Assembly (NCBI GenBank): GCA_947631655.1
Contig: CANRME010000023.1
Location: 1 to 13,678, forward strand
Length of the DNA stretch: 13,678 nucleotides
Source: an uncultured Bacilli bacterium
GTDB taxonomy: Bacteria; Bacillota_I; Bacilli_A; RF39; UBA660
Reading direction: 5' to 3'
The translations under genes were made by a program, and so were the position numbers. Position 1 is the stretch's first letter. The number at the start of each line of letters is the position of its first letter. Of this stretch, positions 7,493 to 13,678 are shown piece after piece. The notes beneath the pieces were generated by a model that worked only from the letters and a program-made list of their open reading frames with translations, was not told the DNA's origin and did no database searches.

Positions 7493-8530
7493 CTACTTAT
7501 ATTCACAAACTTTCCATAAACTATTACGTTTACTATTTTCTCTTATAATAAGTCCTTTAGTTTGCATTTCTTTCATACGAGTTTTAATAGTTCTTAAAGA
7601 TTTACTCACTTTTTTAGCGATTTCTTCTTGGTTAATATTAGGATTATTTCTAATGAGATTAATAATTGCTTGTTCTTCTAAAGACGCATTACTACTCTTT
7701 TTATCTTCGTTATTATTTTTATATTTAATATGCGTATAACGATTTTTTAATTCATATTTAGTATTAGATAGTAAGTTATAGAAAAATTTTTCTAAGAAAG
7801 ACATATCTTCAAAAACATTTTTATTAAAATTACGATAATTAGCTCTAACTAGAGCATTTCTAAAATACCAAGAGTTTGTAGCAAATATATCATCATTTAT
7901 TTCAAATCCAAAAGTTTTTAAATATTTAATTATAAATACTGCTGTGGTTCTAGTGTTACCTTCGCAAAAGGGATGGATTTGCCAGATATTAGAGGTAAAT
8001 CTACATAAGTGTTTTAAAGCTTCATCAAAAGATAAGTTTTGATATGAAAAATTTTTTTCTTCTTTAAAATCATATTCTAAAGCATCCATTATTGTTTCAT
8101 AAGAAGAATAAATTACAGAATCATCATCTAAAACCCATTCTTTTTTAGAAAAGTTATAATTTCTTATTTTACCAGCGTGTTTATAAACGCCGGTAAATAA
8201 TCTTTTATGGATACTTATTAGTTCTGTAGGGTTAAAATTAAAAGATTTTTCACTTAAGACTTCAGTAATTCTTACCGAAACTTTATCGGCTTCTTCACTG
8301 CTTTCTTCTTCCGTCATTCTTTTATCGTGAGCTTTGTAATAATTATCAATTCTTCTTTTAACTTCTTCTAATTCGATATTTCCTTCAATATGTTCTTTAG
8401 CAGTTTCGATTAGGTAAGGAGAAGGTTTTAAACCATCAACATCTTGTAAGCCCATGGCTGTTTCCCAAATTTTAGATTTTTCTACTTCATTAGGATCTCC
8501 TTCTTTAATATAAAATGAAAATTCTTCCAT
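7493..8530 (-). CDS. Fic-domain protein with fused antitoxin-like N terminus and C-terminal winged helix
   Basis: The 345-residue protein has three parts. Residues about 20-65 (WETAMGLQDVDGLKPS and following helices) resemble the small VbhA-type antitoxin that plugs Fic active sites. Where VbhA has its S-x-x-x-E-G inhibitory motif, this protein has L-Q-D-V-D-G (28-33). The Fic core (about 100-260) has the catalytic motif HPFCEGNTR (186-194) with His186, Glu190, Asn192 and Arg194. The position of the usual second Arg (three residues after Arg194) is Ala197. Residues 284-342 form a winged helix: EEIAKKVSKSLRTIKTRMKEM, then GLIIRE. Fic enzymes usually transfer AMP to protein hydroxyls; the target is unknown. 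The ATG follows GGTGAT by five bases. It is the first gene of a two-gene operon with the GNAT gene. Confidence 0.9.
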   Translation of the reverse strand: MEEFSFYIKEGDPNEVEKSKIWETAMGLQDVDGLKPSPYLIETAKEHIEGNIELEEVKRRIDNYYKAHDKRMTEEESSEEADKVSVRITEVLSEKSFNFNPTELISIHKRLFTGVYKHAGKIRNYNFSKKEWVLDDDSVIYSSYETIMDALEYDFKEEKNFSYQNLSFDEALKHLCRFTSNIWQIHPFCEGNTRTTAVFIIKYLKTFGFEINDDIFATNSWYFRNALVRANYRNFNKNVFEDMSFLEKFFYNLLSNTKYELKNRYTHIKYKNNNEDKKSSNASLEEQAIINLIRNNPNINQEEIAKKVSKSLRTIKTRMKEMQTKGLIIRENSKRNSLWKVCEYK

Positions 8531-8549
8531 TATTCATCACCATATTAGT

Positions 8550-8578
8550 ATTATACCACATTTTGAAGAGAAAACCAA
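8550..8578 (-). promoter_or_regulatory. Promoter of the Fic-GNAT operon
   Basis: TTGGTT (8573-8578), a 17-base spacer and TATAAT (8550-8555) with TGG directly before the -10 box. It starts four bases after the hairpin region that ends the gpmI gene. Confidence 0.7.
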
Positions 8579-8581
8579 TAT

Positions 8582-8625
8582 AAAAGTGCAAAAATTGCAC
8601 TTTAAAATACGTTTTTTGCACTTTT
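8582..8625 (-). terminator. gpmI terminator region with two competing hairpins
   Basis: One T-rich arm (8582-8594) can pair perfectly over 13 bp with 8613-8625 (18-base loop). It can instead pair over 9 bp (8583-8591) with 8595-8603 (3-base loop). All three arms contain the GTGC/GCAC core. The outer arm overlaps the gpmI stop codon. The run of T after the short hairpin is poor, so termination strength is uncertain. Confidence 0.6.
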
Positions 8626-10132
8626 AATCTTCTTTAACGATTAAGCTTTCCGTATTTTGCATTTCTGCAGGAGCCATGATGTCCATATAATCTAATACCG
8701 TTTTAGCAACATTAACTAAACTACCATTTTCTAGTTTTACTCTTTTATCGGTAATGATAAATGGTACTAAAGATAGTGAATGAGTTGTTACTGGTTTATC
8801 ATTTTCATCAAGCATGTAATCAGCGTTACCATGATCTGCTAAGATAATCATTTTATAAAAATTGTTATTCGCAACTTCAATAAGCCTTCCTAAACATAAA
8901 TCAACAGCTTCTAAAGCACCAATAGTAGCATCATAATTCCCGGTATGACCAACCATATCAGGATTAGCAAAATTCATAAAGATAAAATCATAATCTTCTT
9001 CCATACATTTAACAGCTCTTTTAGTAACATCTACGGCACTCATTTCCGGCTTTAAATCATAAGTAGCAACTTTAGGAGATGGAATTAAAAATCTATCACA
9101 TTTATCTAATTTTAATTCGACACCACCATCAAAGAAATAAGTAACATGCGCATATTTCTCGGTTTCAGCGATACGGGCTTGAGAAAGTCCTAATTTAGAT
9201 AGATAAACACCCAAAGGATTAGTGACTTCTTTCTTAGTAATTAAAAACTTACTATTAATTGCTTCGTCTATTTTATACATTGTTAGAACTTTTAAATTGG
9301 GCAAACTTACAGTAGGAAATTCATTAAAATTAGGGTCAGTTAAACATCTTAATATTTGTTTAGCTCTATCAGGACGGAAGTTTAACCACATGAAGGCATC
9401 GCCATCTCGAATATACTTAGTTTTATCTAATATTAAAGGAGGAATAAATTCATCAGTTATACCTTTTTTATAACAAGCATCTATTCCTGTTTTTAAATCA
9501 GGTATTAAAACACCAAGCCCTTGAGTAACTAAATCATAATATTTTTTGGTTCGATCCCATTTTTTATCACGATCCATCGCATAATATCTACCACAAACTG
9601 ATACAACTTTACCCATATTATTATTTACTAAATAATCATTTACCTCTTTTAAATATTCATACGAACTATCTACCGTTGTATCACGCCCGTCGGTAATAGC
9701 GTGGTAACAAATATTTTTAACTCCCTTTTTATGTAACTTACTTAAAATAGTCATAATAATATTTAAGTGCGAATGAATTCCCCCCGGACTCGTAAGCCCC
9801 ATTAAATGTAAGGTTTTATTATTATCTATAACATAATCTACTAATTCGTTAAATTCTTCTGATGTTTCTAAATCATTTTTAGCAAAATCTAAATTTTCCA
9901 TTTCTGGTTGTTTAATTAATCTTCCGGCTCCGATAGTAGTATGACCTACTTCACTATTCCCCATTTGGCCTTTGCTAAGTCCTACAGCTTCTTCAGAAGC
10001 TTTTAACAAACAGTGGGGATAGTTTTCCCATAAATTTATAAAATTTCTAATATTACTATTTAAAACGGCGTTTCCATGTTTTTCTTGTCTCATTCCAAAA
10101 CCATCAAGTACAATCATTAATACTTTTTTCAT
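8624..10132 (-). CDS. gpmI: 2,3-bisphosphoglycerate-independent phosphoglycerate mutase
   Basis: The 502-residue cytosolic enzyme interconverts 3- and 2-phosphoglycerate in glycolysis, using two Mn ions and a phosphoserine intermediate. It belongs to the alkaline phosphatase superfamily. The nucleophile is Ser60 in GQMGNSEVGH. Metal ligands visible by motif are Asp10 (VLDGFG), Asp392 and His396 (NPDMVGHTG), Asp433 and His434 (LADHGNAD) and His451 (TTHS). The substrate-binding insertion includes HAITDGRDT (144-151) and NFRPDRA (251-257). Length is normal (about 505-515). The ATG follows AGGGTG by five bases. The gene stands alone here, not with gap-pgk-tpi-eno as in many Firmicutes. Confidence 0.97.
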   Translation of the reverse strand: MKKVLMIVLDGFGMRQEKHGNAVLNSNIRNFINLWENYPHCLLKASEEAVGLSKGQMGNSEVGHTTIGAGRLIKQPEMENLDFAKNDLETSEEFNELVDYVIDNNKTLHLMGLTSPGGIHSHLNIIMTILSKLHKKGVKNICYHAITDGRDTTVDSSYEYLKEVNDYLVNNNMGKVVSVCGRYYAMDRDKKWDRTKKYYDLVTQGLGVLIPDLKTGIDACYKKGITDEFIPPLILDKTKYIRDGDAFMWLNFRPDRAKQILRCLTDPNFNEFPTVSLPNLKVLTMYKIDEAINSKFLITKKEVTNPLGVYLSKLGLSQARIAETEKYAHVTYFFDGGVELKLDKCDRFLIPSPKVATYDLKPEMSAVDVTKRAVKCMEEDYDFIFMNFANPDMVGHTGNYDATIGALEAVDLCLGRLIEVANNNFYKMIILADHGNADYMLDENDKPVTTHSLSLVPFIITDKRVKLENGSLVNVAKTVLDYMDIMAPAEMQNTESLIVKED

Positions 10133-10182
10133 ATCTTCACCCTATGTTAATAATAACACAAAAATACTTACATTGATTAAAA

Positions 10183-10212
10183 AATGTTAATAAGTTTTAA
10201 GTTATTAACATT
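10183..10212 (-). terminator. Intrinsic terminator of the first surface-protein gene
   Basis: A perfect 11-bp inverted repeat (AATGTTAATAA, arms 10183-10193 and 10202-10212) encloses an 8-base loop and is followed on the transcript by about six T. The stop codon lies partly in the stem. Confidence 0.8.
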
Positions 10213-11557
10213 ACTTTATGATATATGGTTCTTCATAAGTTCCAGAACCAGAAATTATTTTAATAGTTGGTTTCAGATATAAAACTGGACGAATCGGTGT
10301 TTTAACAGCAAGGTTTCCTTCGTATATACGACTATTTGAATAATAAGCTATTAAATAAGACGGCGTATTATAAACCGTTAAGGTCGGCACAGCAAATTCT
10401 GAAAACATCCAGTTATTTGTACCACCACATTCACTTTTGTAAGGCTCTTCATACCAATAATACATATTTCGCTCTAAACAAGCTGTACGTCCATCATCTC
10501 CACCTATACTAGCTAATCCATAATCACTCGGATAGTGCAAAGCTATTTTCCCCTTCCATGTAGCTAACCGACCATCCCCCGTATATACTAAAGATCCCCT
10601 TTCTAATTGATACCACCTAATTGGAGTAGGACCATTTGCAGAACTATGTGCCCCTAAATTCCAAATTACACTTTCTATCATTTGCTTAGTATCTTCTATT
10701 TTTAATCCCGTGCTTGTAAAGTCACAAGGAATAGTTGCATTTTTTTCTCCAGCATAACATTCTCCGCTATCTGCATTCCAATATAAACTTCCACCTTTTT
10801 CTTCTCCGTCATATCCAGGGTTTAGCAATTTCATTAAACGCGCTTCCGCCCAATTACTGTTCCCTTGATCAGTTTCAGCTCCAGTTGTAGTATCTTTATT
10901 ATCCCAAGATAATTCTCCTATGCTTTCTGTTCTAATAACTTTAACTAAACTTTGATTATTGGTTTCTTCTCCAGTTGCTTCATCTACAATGGTCATATTA
11001 TTCATTATTCCGATAATTCTCCATCTTTCACAATTTTTTAATGTTGCTTCATCAGCTGTCGTAAAGTTATAATCATCACAATTAAACCATATATAATTAT
11101 CTGGATTTGGACCTATATATCTTAAATTCCCATCTTTAGTTTCGTCTGTTAGTATATTTTTACTTTCTATTAAAGTATCATAGAAATTATTTTTATTTCC
11201 AAAATTTATACTACACTTATCTTGACCAGTAACTTTAATTTCAGCTATCCATTTTTTCGGGTCAAATGTTACTATAGAGTCATTTTCACATTCATATCCA
11301 CTATAAGAATATTCTCCATCTTTTGGAGGAAAATTGTCTTGTCTAACACCATCAACATAAACAGCTAATTGTATATCTTTACTATAAAAAGGTTCTACAG
11401 TAGTATATATAATTTGTTTATTATATTTTATTTGATATAAAGCATAACTACTTCCTATGGCTACTATTAACAGTAATAAACATACTCCTATTATTATTTT
11501 ATTTTTATTTCCTTTTTGAATTTTATTTAATTCTTTTTCTGGATTAAAAGTTCTCAT
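10211..11557 (-). CDS. Membrane-anchored surface-type protein, paralogue 1
   Basis: The 448-residue protein starts with a short basic cytosolic segment, then one hydrophobic helix (about 20-42, IIIGVCLLLLIVAIG). The remainder reads as extracytoplasmic, with at least ten Cys residues likely to form disulfides. After an N-terminal beta-rich domain (about 50-120) come conserved blocks: NFYDTLIESKNIL, GPNPDNYIWFNC, CERWRIIGIMNNMT, SLYWNADSGECY and YPSDYGLAS. The end is IRPVLYLKPTIKIISGSGT. The C-terminal WxxGKI...GVRP-like pattern recalls C-type-lectin/FISUMP-like domains of bacterial surface proteins, but I cannot confirm the fold. The start has GGAGAG at a fair distance and a good promoter. The protein closely resembles the product of 12273-13676. 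Confidence 0.8.
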   Translation of the reverse strand: MRTFNPEKELNKIQKGNKNKIIIGVCLLLLIVAIGSSYALYQIKYNKQIIYTTVEPFYSKDIQLAVYVDGVRQDNFPPKDGEYSYSGYECENDSIVTFDPKKWIAEIKVTGQDKCSINFGNKNNFYDTLIESKNILTDETKDGNLRYIGPNPDNYIWFNCDDYNFTTADEATLKNCERWRIIGIMNNMTIVDEATGEETNNQSLVKVIRTESIGELSWDNKDTTTGAETDQGNSNWAEARLMKLLNPGYDGEEKGGSLYWNADSGECYAGEKNATIPCDFTSTGLKIEDTKQMIESVIWNLGAHSSANGPTPIRWYQLERGSLVYTGDGRLATWKGKIALHYPSDYGLASIGGDDGRTACLERNMYYWYEEPYKSECGGTNNWMFSEFAVPTLTVYNTPSYLIAYYSNSRIYEGNLAVKTPIRPVLYLKPTIKIISGSGTYEEPYIIK

Positions 11558-11599
11558 AAATTACTCTCCTATGACATATGTGTCGTATACTTTAAATCT

Positions 11600-11628
11600 G
11601 TTATATCATAATATATAGTTTTTTTCAA
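11600..11628 (-). promoter_or_regulatory. Promoter of surface-protein paralogue 1
   Basis: TTGAAA (11623-11628), 17-base spacer, TATAAC (11600-11605) with TGA before the -10 box. It points away from the regulator genes. TTTAAG/CTTAAA half-sites lie directly upstream of the -35 box. Confidence 0.7.
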
Positions 11629-11635
11629 GATTAAT

Positions 11636-11668
11636 TTTAAGTTATTTGCTTAAACTATTTAAGTTATT
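11636..11668. promoter_or_regulatory. Candidate operator: repeated TTTAAG/CTTAAA half-sites
   Basis: Three half-sites alternate in orientation: TTTAAG (11636-11641), CTTAAA (11649-11654) and TTTAAG (11658-11663). The last two make a perfect inverted repeat with a 3-base centre. The 11-mer TTTAAGTTATT occurs at 11636 and again at 11658, exactly 22 bp apart (about two helical turns). The block lies between the two divergent promoters. AT-richness makes chance repeats possible. Confidence 0.4.
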
Positions 11669-11680
11669 AATTTATGGCTA

Positions 11681-11709
11681 TTTAAAGAAATTTTTTAGAT
11701 AATTATACT
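11681..11709 (+). promoter_or_regulatory. Possible promoter of the HTH gene pair
   Basis: TTTAAA (11681-11686), 17-base spacer, TATACT (11704-11709). Unlike the minus-strand promoters, no TG precedes the -10 box. It is the best plus-strand candidate upstream of the Shine-Dalgarno site at 11737-11746. Confidence 0.4.
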
Positions 11710-11736
11710 GAAGTTTTTTATGCTATTTGCTTAAAT

Positions 11737-11756
11737 AAAGGAGGTGTTTTAATATA
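11737..11756 (+). promoter_or_regulatory. Shine-Dalgarno site that defines an AUA start
   Basis: AAAGGAGGTG is a near-full match to the 3' end of 16S rRNA and ends 7 bases before the ATA codon at 11754. The upstream frame closes at a TAA at 11736, so the start must lie after it. Confidence 0.6.
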
Positions 11757-12044
11757 GCAACCGGTAAATCAGAATTATTATCTATTATAGGTAAAAATAT
11801 AAATTATTATCGTTTTCATAGCAATAATTCCAAAATAATGAATGAGAAAGGTTATGTAACTATTGAAAAATTAGCGGAAGAAATAAATAGTAGTCCAAAT
11901 ATGCTTTATAATTTAACTGCTAAGAATGTTAAACAAGGTGTATCTATAAATTATATAGATAAAATTGCTAGAGCTTTAGATGTTAGCTTAAATTGTTTCT
12001 TTTTAAAAGAACCAATACAAAATCCTCCTCGTTATGATATATAA
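11754..12044 (+). CDS. XRE-type helix-turn-helix regulator, apparently starting at AUA
   Basis: The frame encodes a 96-residue DNA-binding protein of the lambda-repressor-like type. The first helix is ELLSIIGKNINYYRFH, the HTH core is TIEKLAEEINSSPNMLYNL, and it closes with INYIDKIARALDVSLNCFF. The first in-frame ATG (11838) would remove helix 1 and has no ribosome-binding site. A perfect Shine-Dalgarno site (AAAGGAGGTG, 11737-11746) stands just before 11754, where the frame holds ATA followed by GCA ACC GGT. No ATG, GTG or TTG occurs in frame between it and 11838. Either AUA is used as a rare start or a former ATG has mutated. It is followed after 9 bases by a second HTH gene and lies between two surface-protein paralogues on the other strand. 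Confidence 0.7.
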   Translation: MATGKSELLSIIGKNINYYRFHSNNSKIMNEKGYVTIEKLAEEINSSPNMLYNLTAKNVKQGVSINYIDKIARALDVSLNCFFLKEPIQNPPRYDI

Positions 12045-12053
12045 GGTACGTAT

Positions 12054-12251
12054 ATGATAGGAAAATATAGATTATTAAGGAGACTTACTCAAGAAGCTTT
12101 AGCTGAAAAGTTAAATATTTCTTGGCGTCAGTTACAAAGAATTGAAACAGGTAAATGTAGTCCTTCTCTAAAAACTTTTAAAAAACTTATAAAAGTATTA
12201 AATATTAGTGATAAAGATATTTTAGATTATTTAAAGCAAGAAAAAAATTGA
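12054..12251 (+). CDS. Small XRE-type helix-turn-helix regulator
   Basis: The 65-residue protein is essentially one Cro/CI-type DNA-binding domain. RLLRRLTQEALAEKLNISWRQLQRIETGK contains helices 1 to 3, with TQEALAEKLNIS-WRQLQRIE as the HTH. SLKTFKKLIKVLNISDKDIL forms the closing helices. There is no effector or dimerisation domain beyond it. The ATG is in the same frame as the upstream HTH gene, separated from its stop by only GGT ACG TAT; the weak AAGG site overlaps that stop, so translation is probably coupled. The gene ends with TGA inside a bidirectional terminator shared with the surface-protein gene on the opposite strand. It probably regulates local promoters (inference). Confidence 0.88.
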   Translation: MIGKYRLLRRLTQEALAEKLNISWRQLQRIETGKCSPSLKTFKKLIKVLNISDKDILDYLKQEKN

Positions 12252-12274
12252 TATATATATTTGTATCAATTTTT
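12243..12274. terminator. Bidirectional terminator between the HTH pair and surface-protein paralogue 2
   Basis: A perfect 11-bp inverted repeat (AAAAATTGATA at 12243-12253, complement at 12264-12274) with a 10-base loop ends in T runs on both strands. It serves converging genes and overlaps the stop codon of each. Confidence 0.8.
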
Positions 12275-13676
12275 ATTTTACAATATAAGGTTCTTCTTCC
12301 GTTCCCAAACCACCTACTATATTAGTTGTTGGTTTTAAATATAATGTTGGTGCTACTCCTCTAGATGATGTAGCACCAGCACCATAATAGACGTAATTGT
12401 CTTTACTAAGAGAATTAGTTCTATTTACACCTCCACTGTCCCACGACCCAGGTGTTAAATAATAAACATATCCCCCAGTTGCTAAATTTTGAATCCAATC
12501 ATTACTTGGACAACTTGTAAAATACTCGTCAAGATGCCAATTTAACAAACTTTCTTCTAAACAATTTTGCCTACTCATAGTATTTCCGCTAGTTGCATAT
12601 CCGTAATCACTAACATAAAGCAAAGAAATTTTACCATCCCAATATAATGCACGTTTACTTTTGCAATTCCCAAGTGTATAACAAGTTTCGTTTCCACGCT
12701 CTTTTAGATAAACTTCTTTAATAGTTGAATTTGTAGTTACCTTAATGGCTCCCAATAACCACTTTACATTTTCTATCATTTCTTTTGTTGTTTTACCCTT
12801 AAGTCCCGTTTTTTGAAAATCACAAGATATTAATGTATTATTTGCACCACGTGAGCATTGTCCTTTGTCACTATTCCAATATAAACTATTATTGGCAGTT
12901 ATATTATTTAAAGTATGTGTATCATTATTAGGGTTTAATAAATACATCAATTCTGCTCTTGGCCAATCGTTTAATCCATTTGCATTTTCAGCTCCAGTAC
13001 TCTCATCTTTATTATCCCATGAAAAGTAACCTATAGTAGATGATCTGATTATTTTAACTAAACCTTGATTATCTGTTTCTGCACCACTATTTTCATTTAT
13101 TGTGGTCATATTATTCATTATTCCGATAATGCGCCATTTTTCACATTTGTAATCATCCGTTTCCGCATTTTCTTTTGTTAAACCATCGTATTTTAAACAA
13201 TTAAACCAGATGTAATTTGCAGGATTTGCTCCAATATACCTTAAGTTAGCATCATTAGTTTCATCTATTACTACATCTTCACTGGCAATTAATGTATCAT
13301 AAAAGCTATTCTTTGGGCCAAAATTTATCTTACATTTATCTGGCCCAGTTGATTTTATTTGAGCTGTCCAATCATTATAATCAAAGATTACTTCAGAATC
13401 ATTTTCACATTCATACCCACTATATGAATAATTATCACTTTTATCTGGAAACTCTTCTACTTCTTTCCCATTAACATAAACAGATATTTGTAAGTCTTTA
13501 CTATAGAATTTATCTACAGTAGTATATATAATTCTTTTATTATATTTTATTTGATATAAAGCATAACTACTTCCTATAGAAATAATTAATAATAAAGATA
13601 TTACACCTAATATTATTTTATTTTTATTTCCTTTTTGGATTTTATTTAATTCTTTTTCGGGATTAAAAGTTCTCAT
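12273..13676 (-). CDS. Membrane-anchored surface-type protein, paralogue 2
   Basis: The 467-residue protein has the same plan as the product of 10211-11557. The first 22 residues are identical and continue into one membrane helix (about 20-42). Shared blocks include YSYSGYECEND, YIWFNC, CEKWRIIGIMNNMT, SLYWNSDKGQC, CDFQKTGLKG and a C-terminal APTLYLKPTTNI followed by GLGTEEEPYIVK. The segments between blocks, above all the C-terminal third (about 320-440), differ strongly in sequence and length. A Tyr/Ser/Gly-rich stretch SKDNYVYYGAGATSSRG precedes the last strand. The ATG is two bases from the window edge, so its ribosome-binding site and promoter are not visible. Likely a surface adhesin or binding protein, but the function is unproven. 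Confidence 0.8.
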   Translation of the reverse strand: MRTFNPEKELNKIQKGNKNKIILGVISLLLIISIGSSYALYQIKYNKRIIYTTVDKFYSKDLQISVYVNGKEVEEFPDKSDNYSYSGYECENDSEVIFDYNDWTAQIKSTGPDKCKINFGPKNSFYDTLIASEDVVIDETNDANLRYIGANPANYIWFNCLKYDGLTKENAETDDYKCEKWRIIGIMNNMTTINENSGAETDNQGLVKIIRSSTIGYFSWDNKDESTGAENANGLNDWPRAELMYLLNPNNDTHTLNNITANNSLYWNSDKGQCSRGANNTLISCDFQKTGLKGKTTKEMIENVKWLLGAIKVTTNSTIKEVYLKERGNETCYTLGNCKSKRALYWDGKISLLYVSDYGYATSGNTMSRQNCLEESLLNWHLDEYFTSCPSNDWIQNLATGGYVYYLTPGSWDSGGVNRTNSLSKDNYVYYGAGATSSRGVAPTLYLKPTTNIVGGLGTEEEPYIVK

Positions 13677-13678
13677 AT

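Larger units (their letters stand above)
11558..11753. other. Divergent intergenic region between surface protein 1 and the HTH pair
   Basis: This 196-base stretch holds the leftward promoter, the half-site block, the weaker rightward promoter and the Shine-Dalgarno site. A 12-bp exact direct repeat, TATTTGCTTAAA, occurs at 11643-11654 and 11724-11735; the second copy lies right before the Shine-Dalgarno site. No further gene is seen. Confidence 0.6.

Noticed and set aside
9222..9473. Plus-strand open frame inside gpmI
   Set aside because: It is a shadow of a fully conserved enzyme gene.
10150..10158. TGTTATTAT as a gpmI promoter
   Set aside because: The implied transcription start would fall on the Shine-Dalgarno site and no -35 box is visible, so I did not list it as a feature.
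10196..10206. Third copy of the TTTAAGTTATT 11-mer, in the terminator at 10183-10212
   Set aside because: It spans the loop and stem of a terminator, far from any promoter, and similar strings occur elsewhere (near 4193), so chance in AT-rich DNA is the simpler reading.
10211..13676. Diversity-generating retroelement acting on the surface proteins
   Set aside because: The possible lectin-like C termini raised the idea, but there is no reverse transcriptase and no template repeat in the window, and the differences between copies are not limited to adenine positions.
1..13678. UGA read as tryptophan, as in mycoplasmas
   Set aside because: Conserved Trp positions use TGG and no conserved gene contains an internal TGA; the HTH gene at 12054 ends on TGA within a terminator stem.

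Overview
The window comes from a very AT-rich, low-GC Gram-positive-type bacterium. It has the Firmicutes ribosomal S10 operon order (rpsJ-rplC-rplD-rplW-rplB), strong GGAGG-type Shine-Dalgarno sites, TGn-TATAAT promoters and A/T-rich intrinsic terminators. The style suggests a small-genome uncultured gut Bacilli lineage (RF39-like or a relative); that placement is inference, not measured. All conserved genes read in the standard code, and one gene ends on TGA inside a terminator stem, so TGA looks like a stop. Every protein gene except two small regulators is on the minus strand, so transcription runs mostly right to left.

Layout. (1) Positions 1-2310 hold the start of the S10 operon: promoter, a roughly 125-nt GC-richer leader, S10, L3 with a long acidic tail, L4, L23 and the first codons of L2. 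(2) Positions 2358-4232 hold a three-gene operon of unknown function: two diverged tandem paralogues and a protein with one WG-repeat-like segment. It has its own strong promoter and a terminator. (3) Positions 4294-6665 encode a P-type cation ATPase of the CtpE/Exp7-like type. (4) Positions 6684-8578 hold a Fic-domain gene followed by a GNAT acetyltransferase gene, with promoter and terminator. (5) Positions 8582-10132 carry the glycolytic enzyme GpmI. (6) Positions 10183-13678 carry two paralogous, membrane-anchored, cysteine-containing surface-type proteins on the minus strand. Between them, on the plus strand, lie two small XRE-type helix-turn-helix genes.

The left part is housekeeping. 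The accessory interest is on the right. The two surface-protein genes have almost identical starts and diverged bodies. The regulator pair diverges from one of them across an intergenic region with repeated TTTAAG/CTTAAA half-sites, which suggests local control of surface-protein expression (inference). The first regulator seems to start at an AUA codon behind a perfect Shine-Dalgarno site, or else has lost its start codon. No RNA genes (tRNA, rRNA), transposases, CRISPR arrays or reverse transcriptase were seen. A recurring feature is that intrinsic terminators overlap the stop codons of the genes they end.
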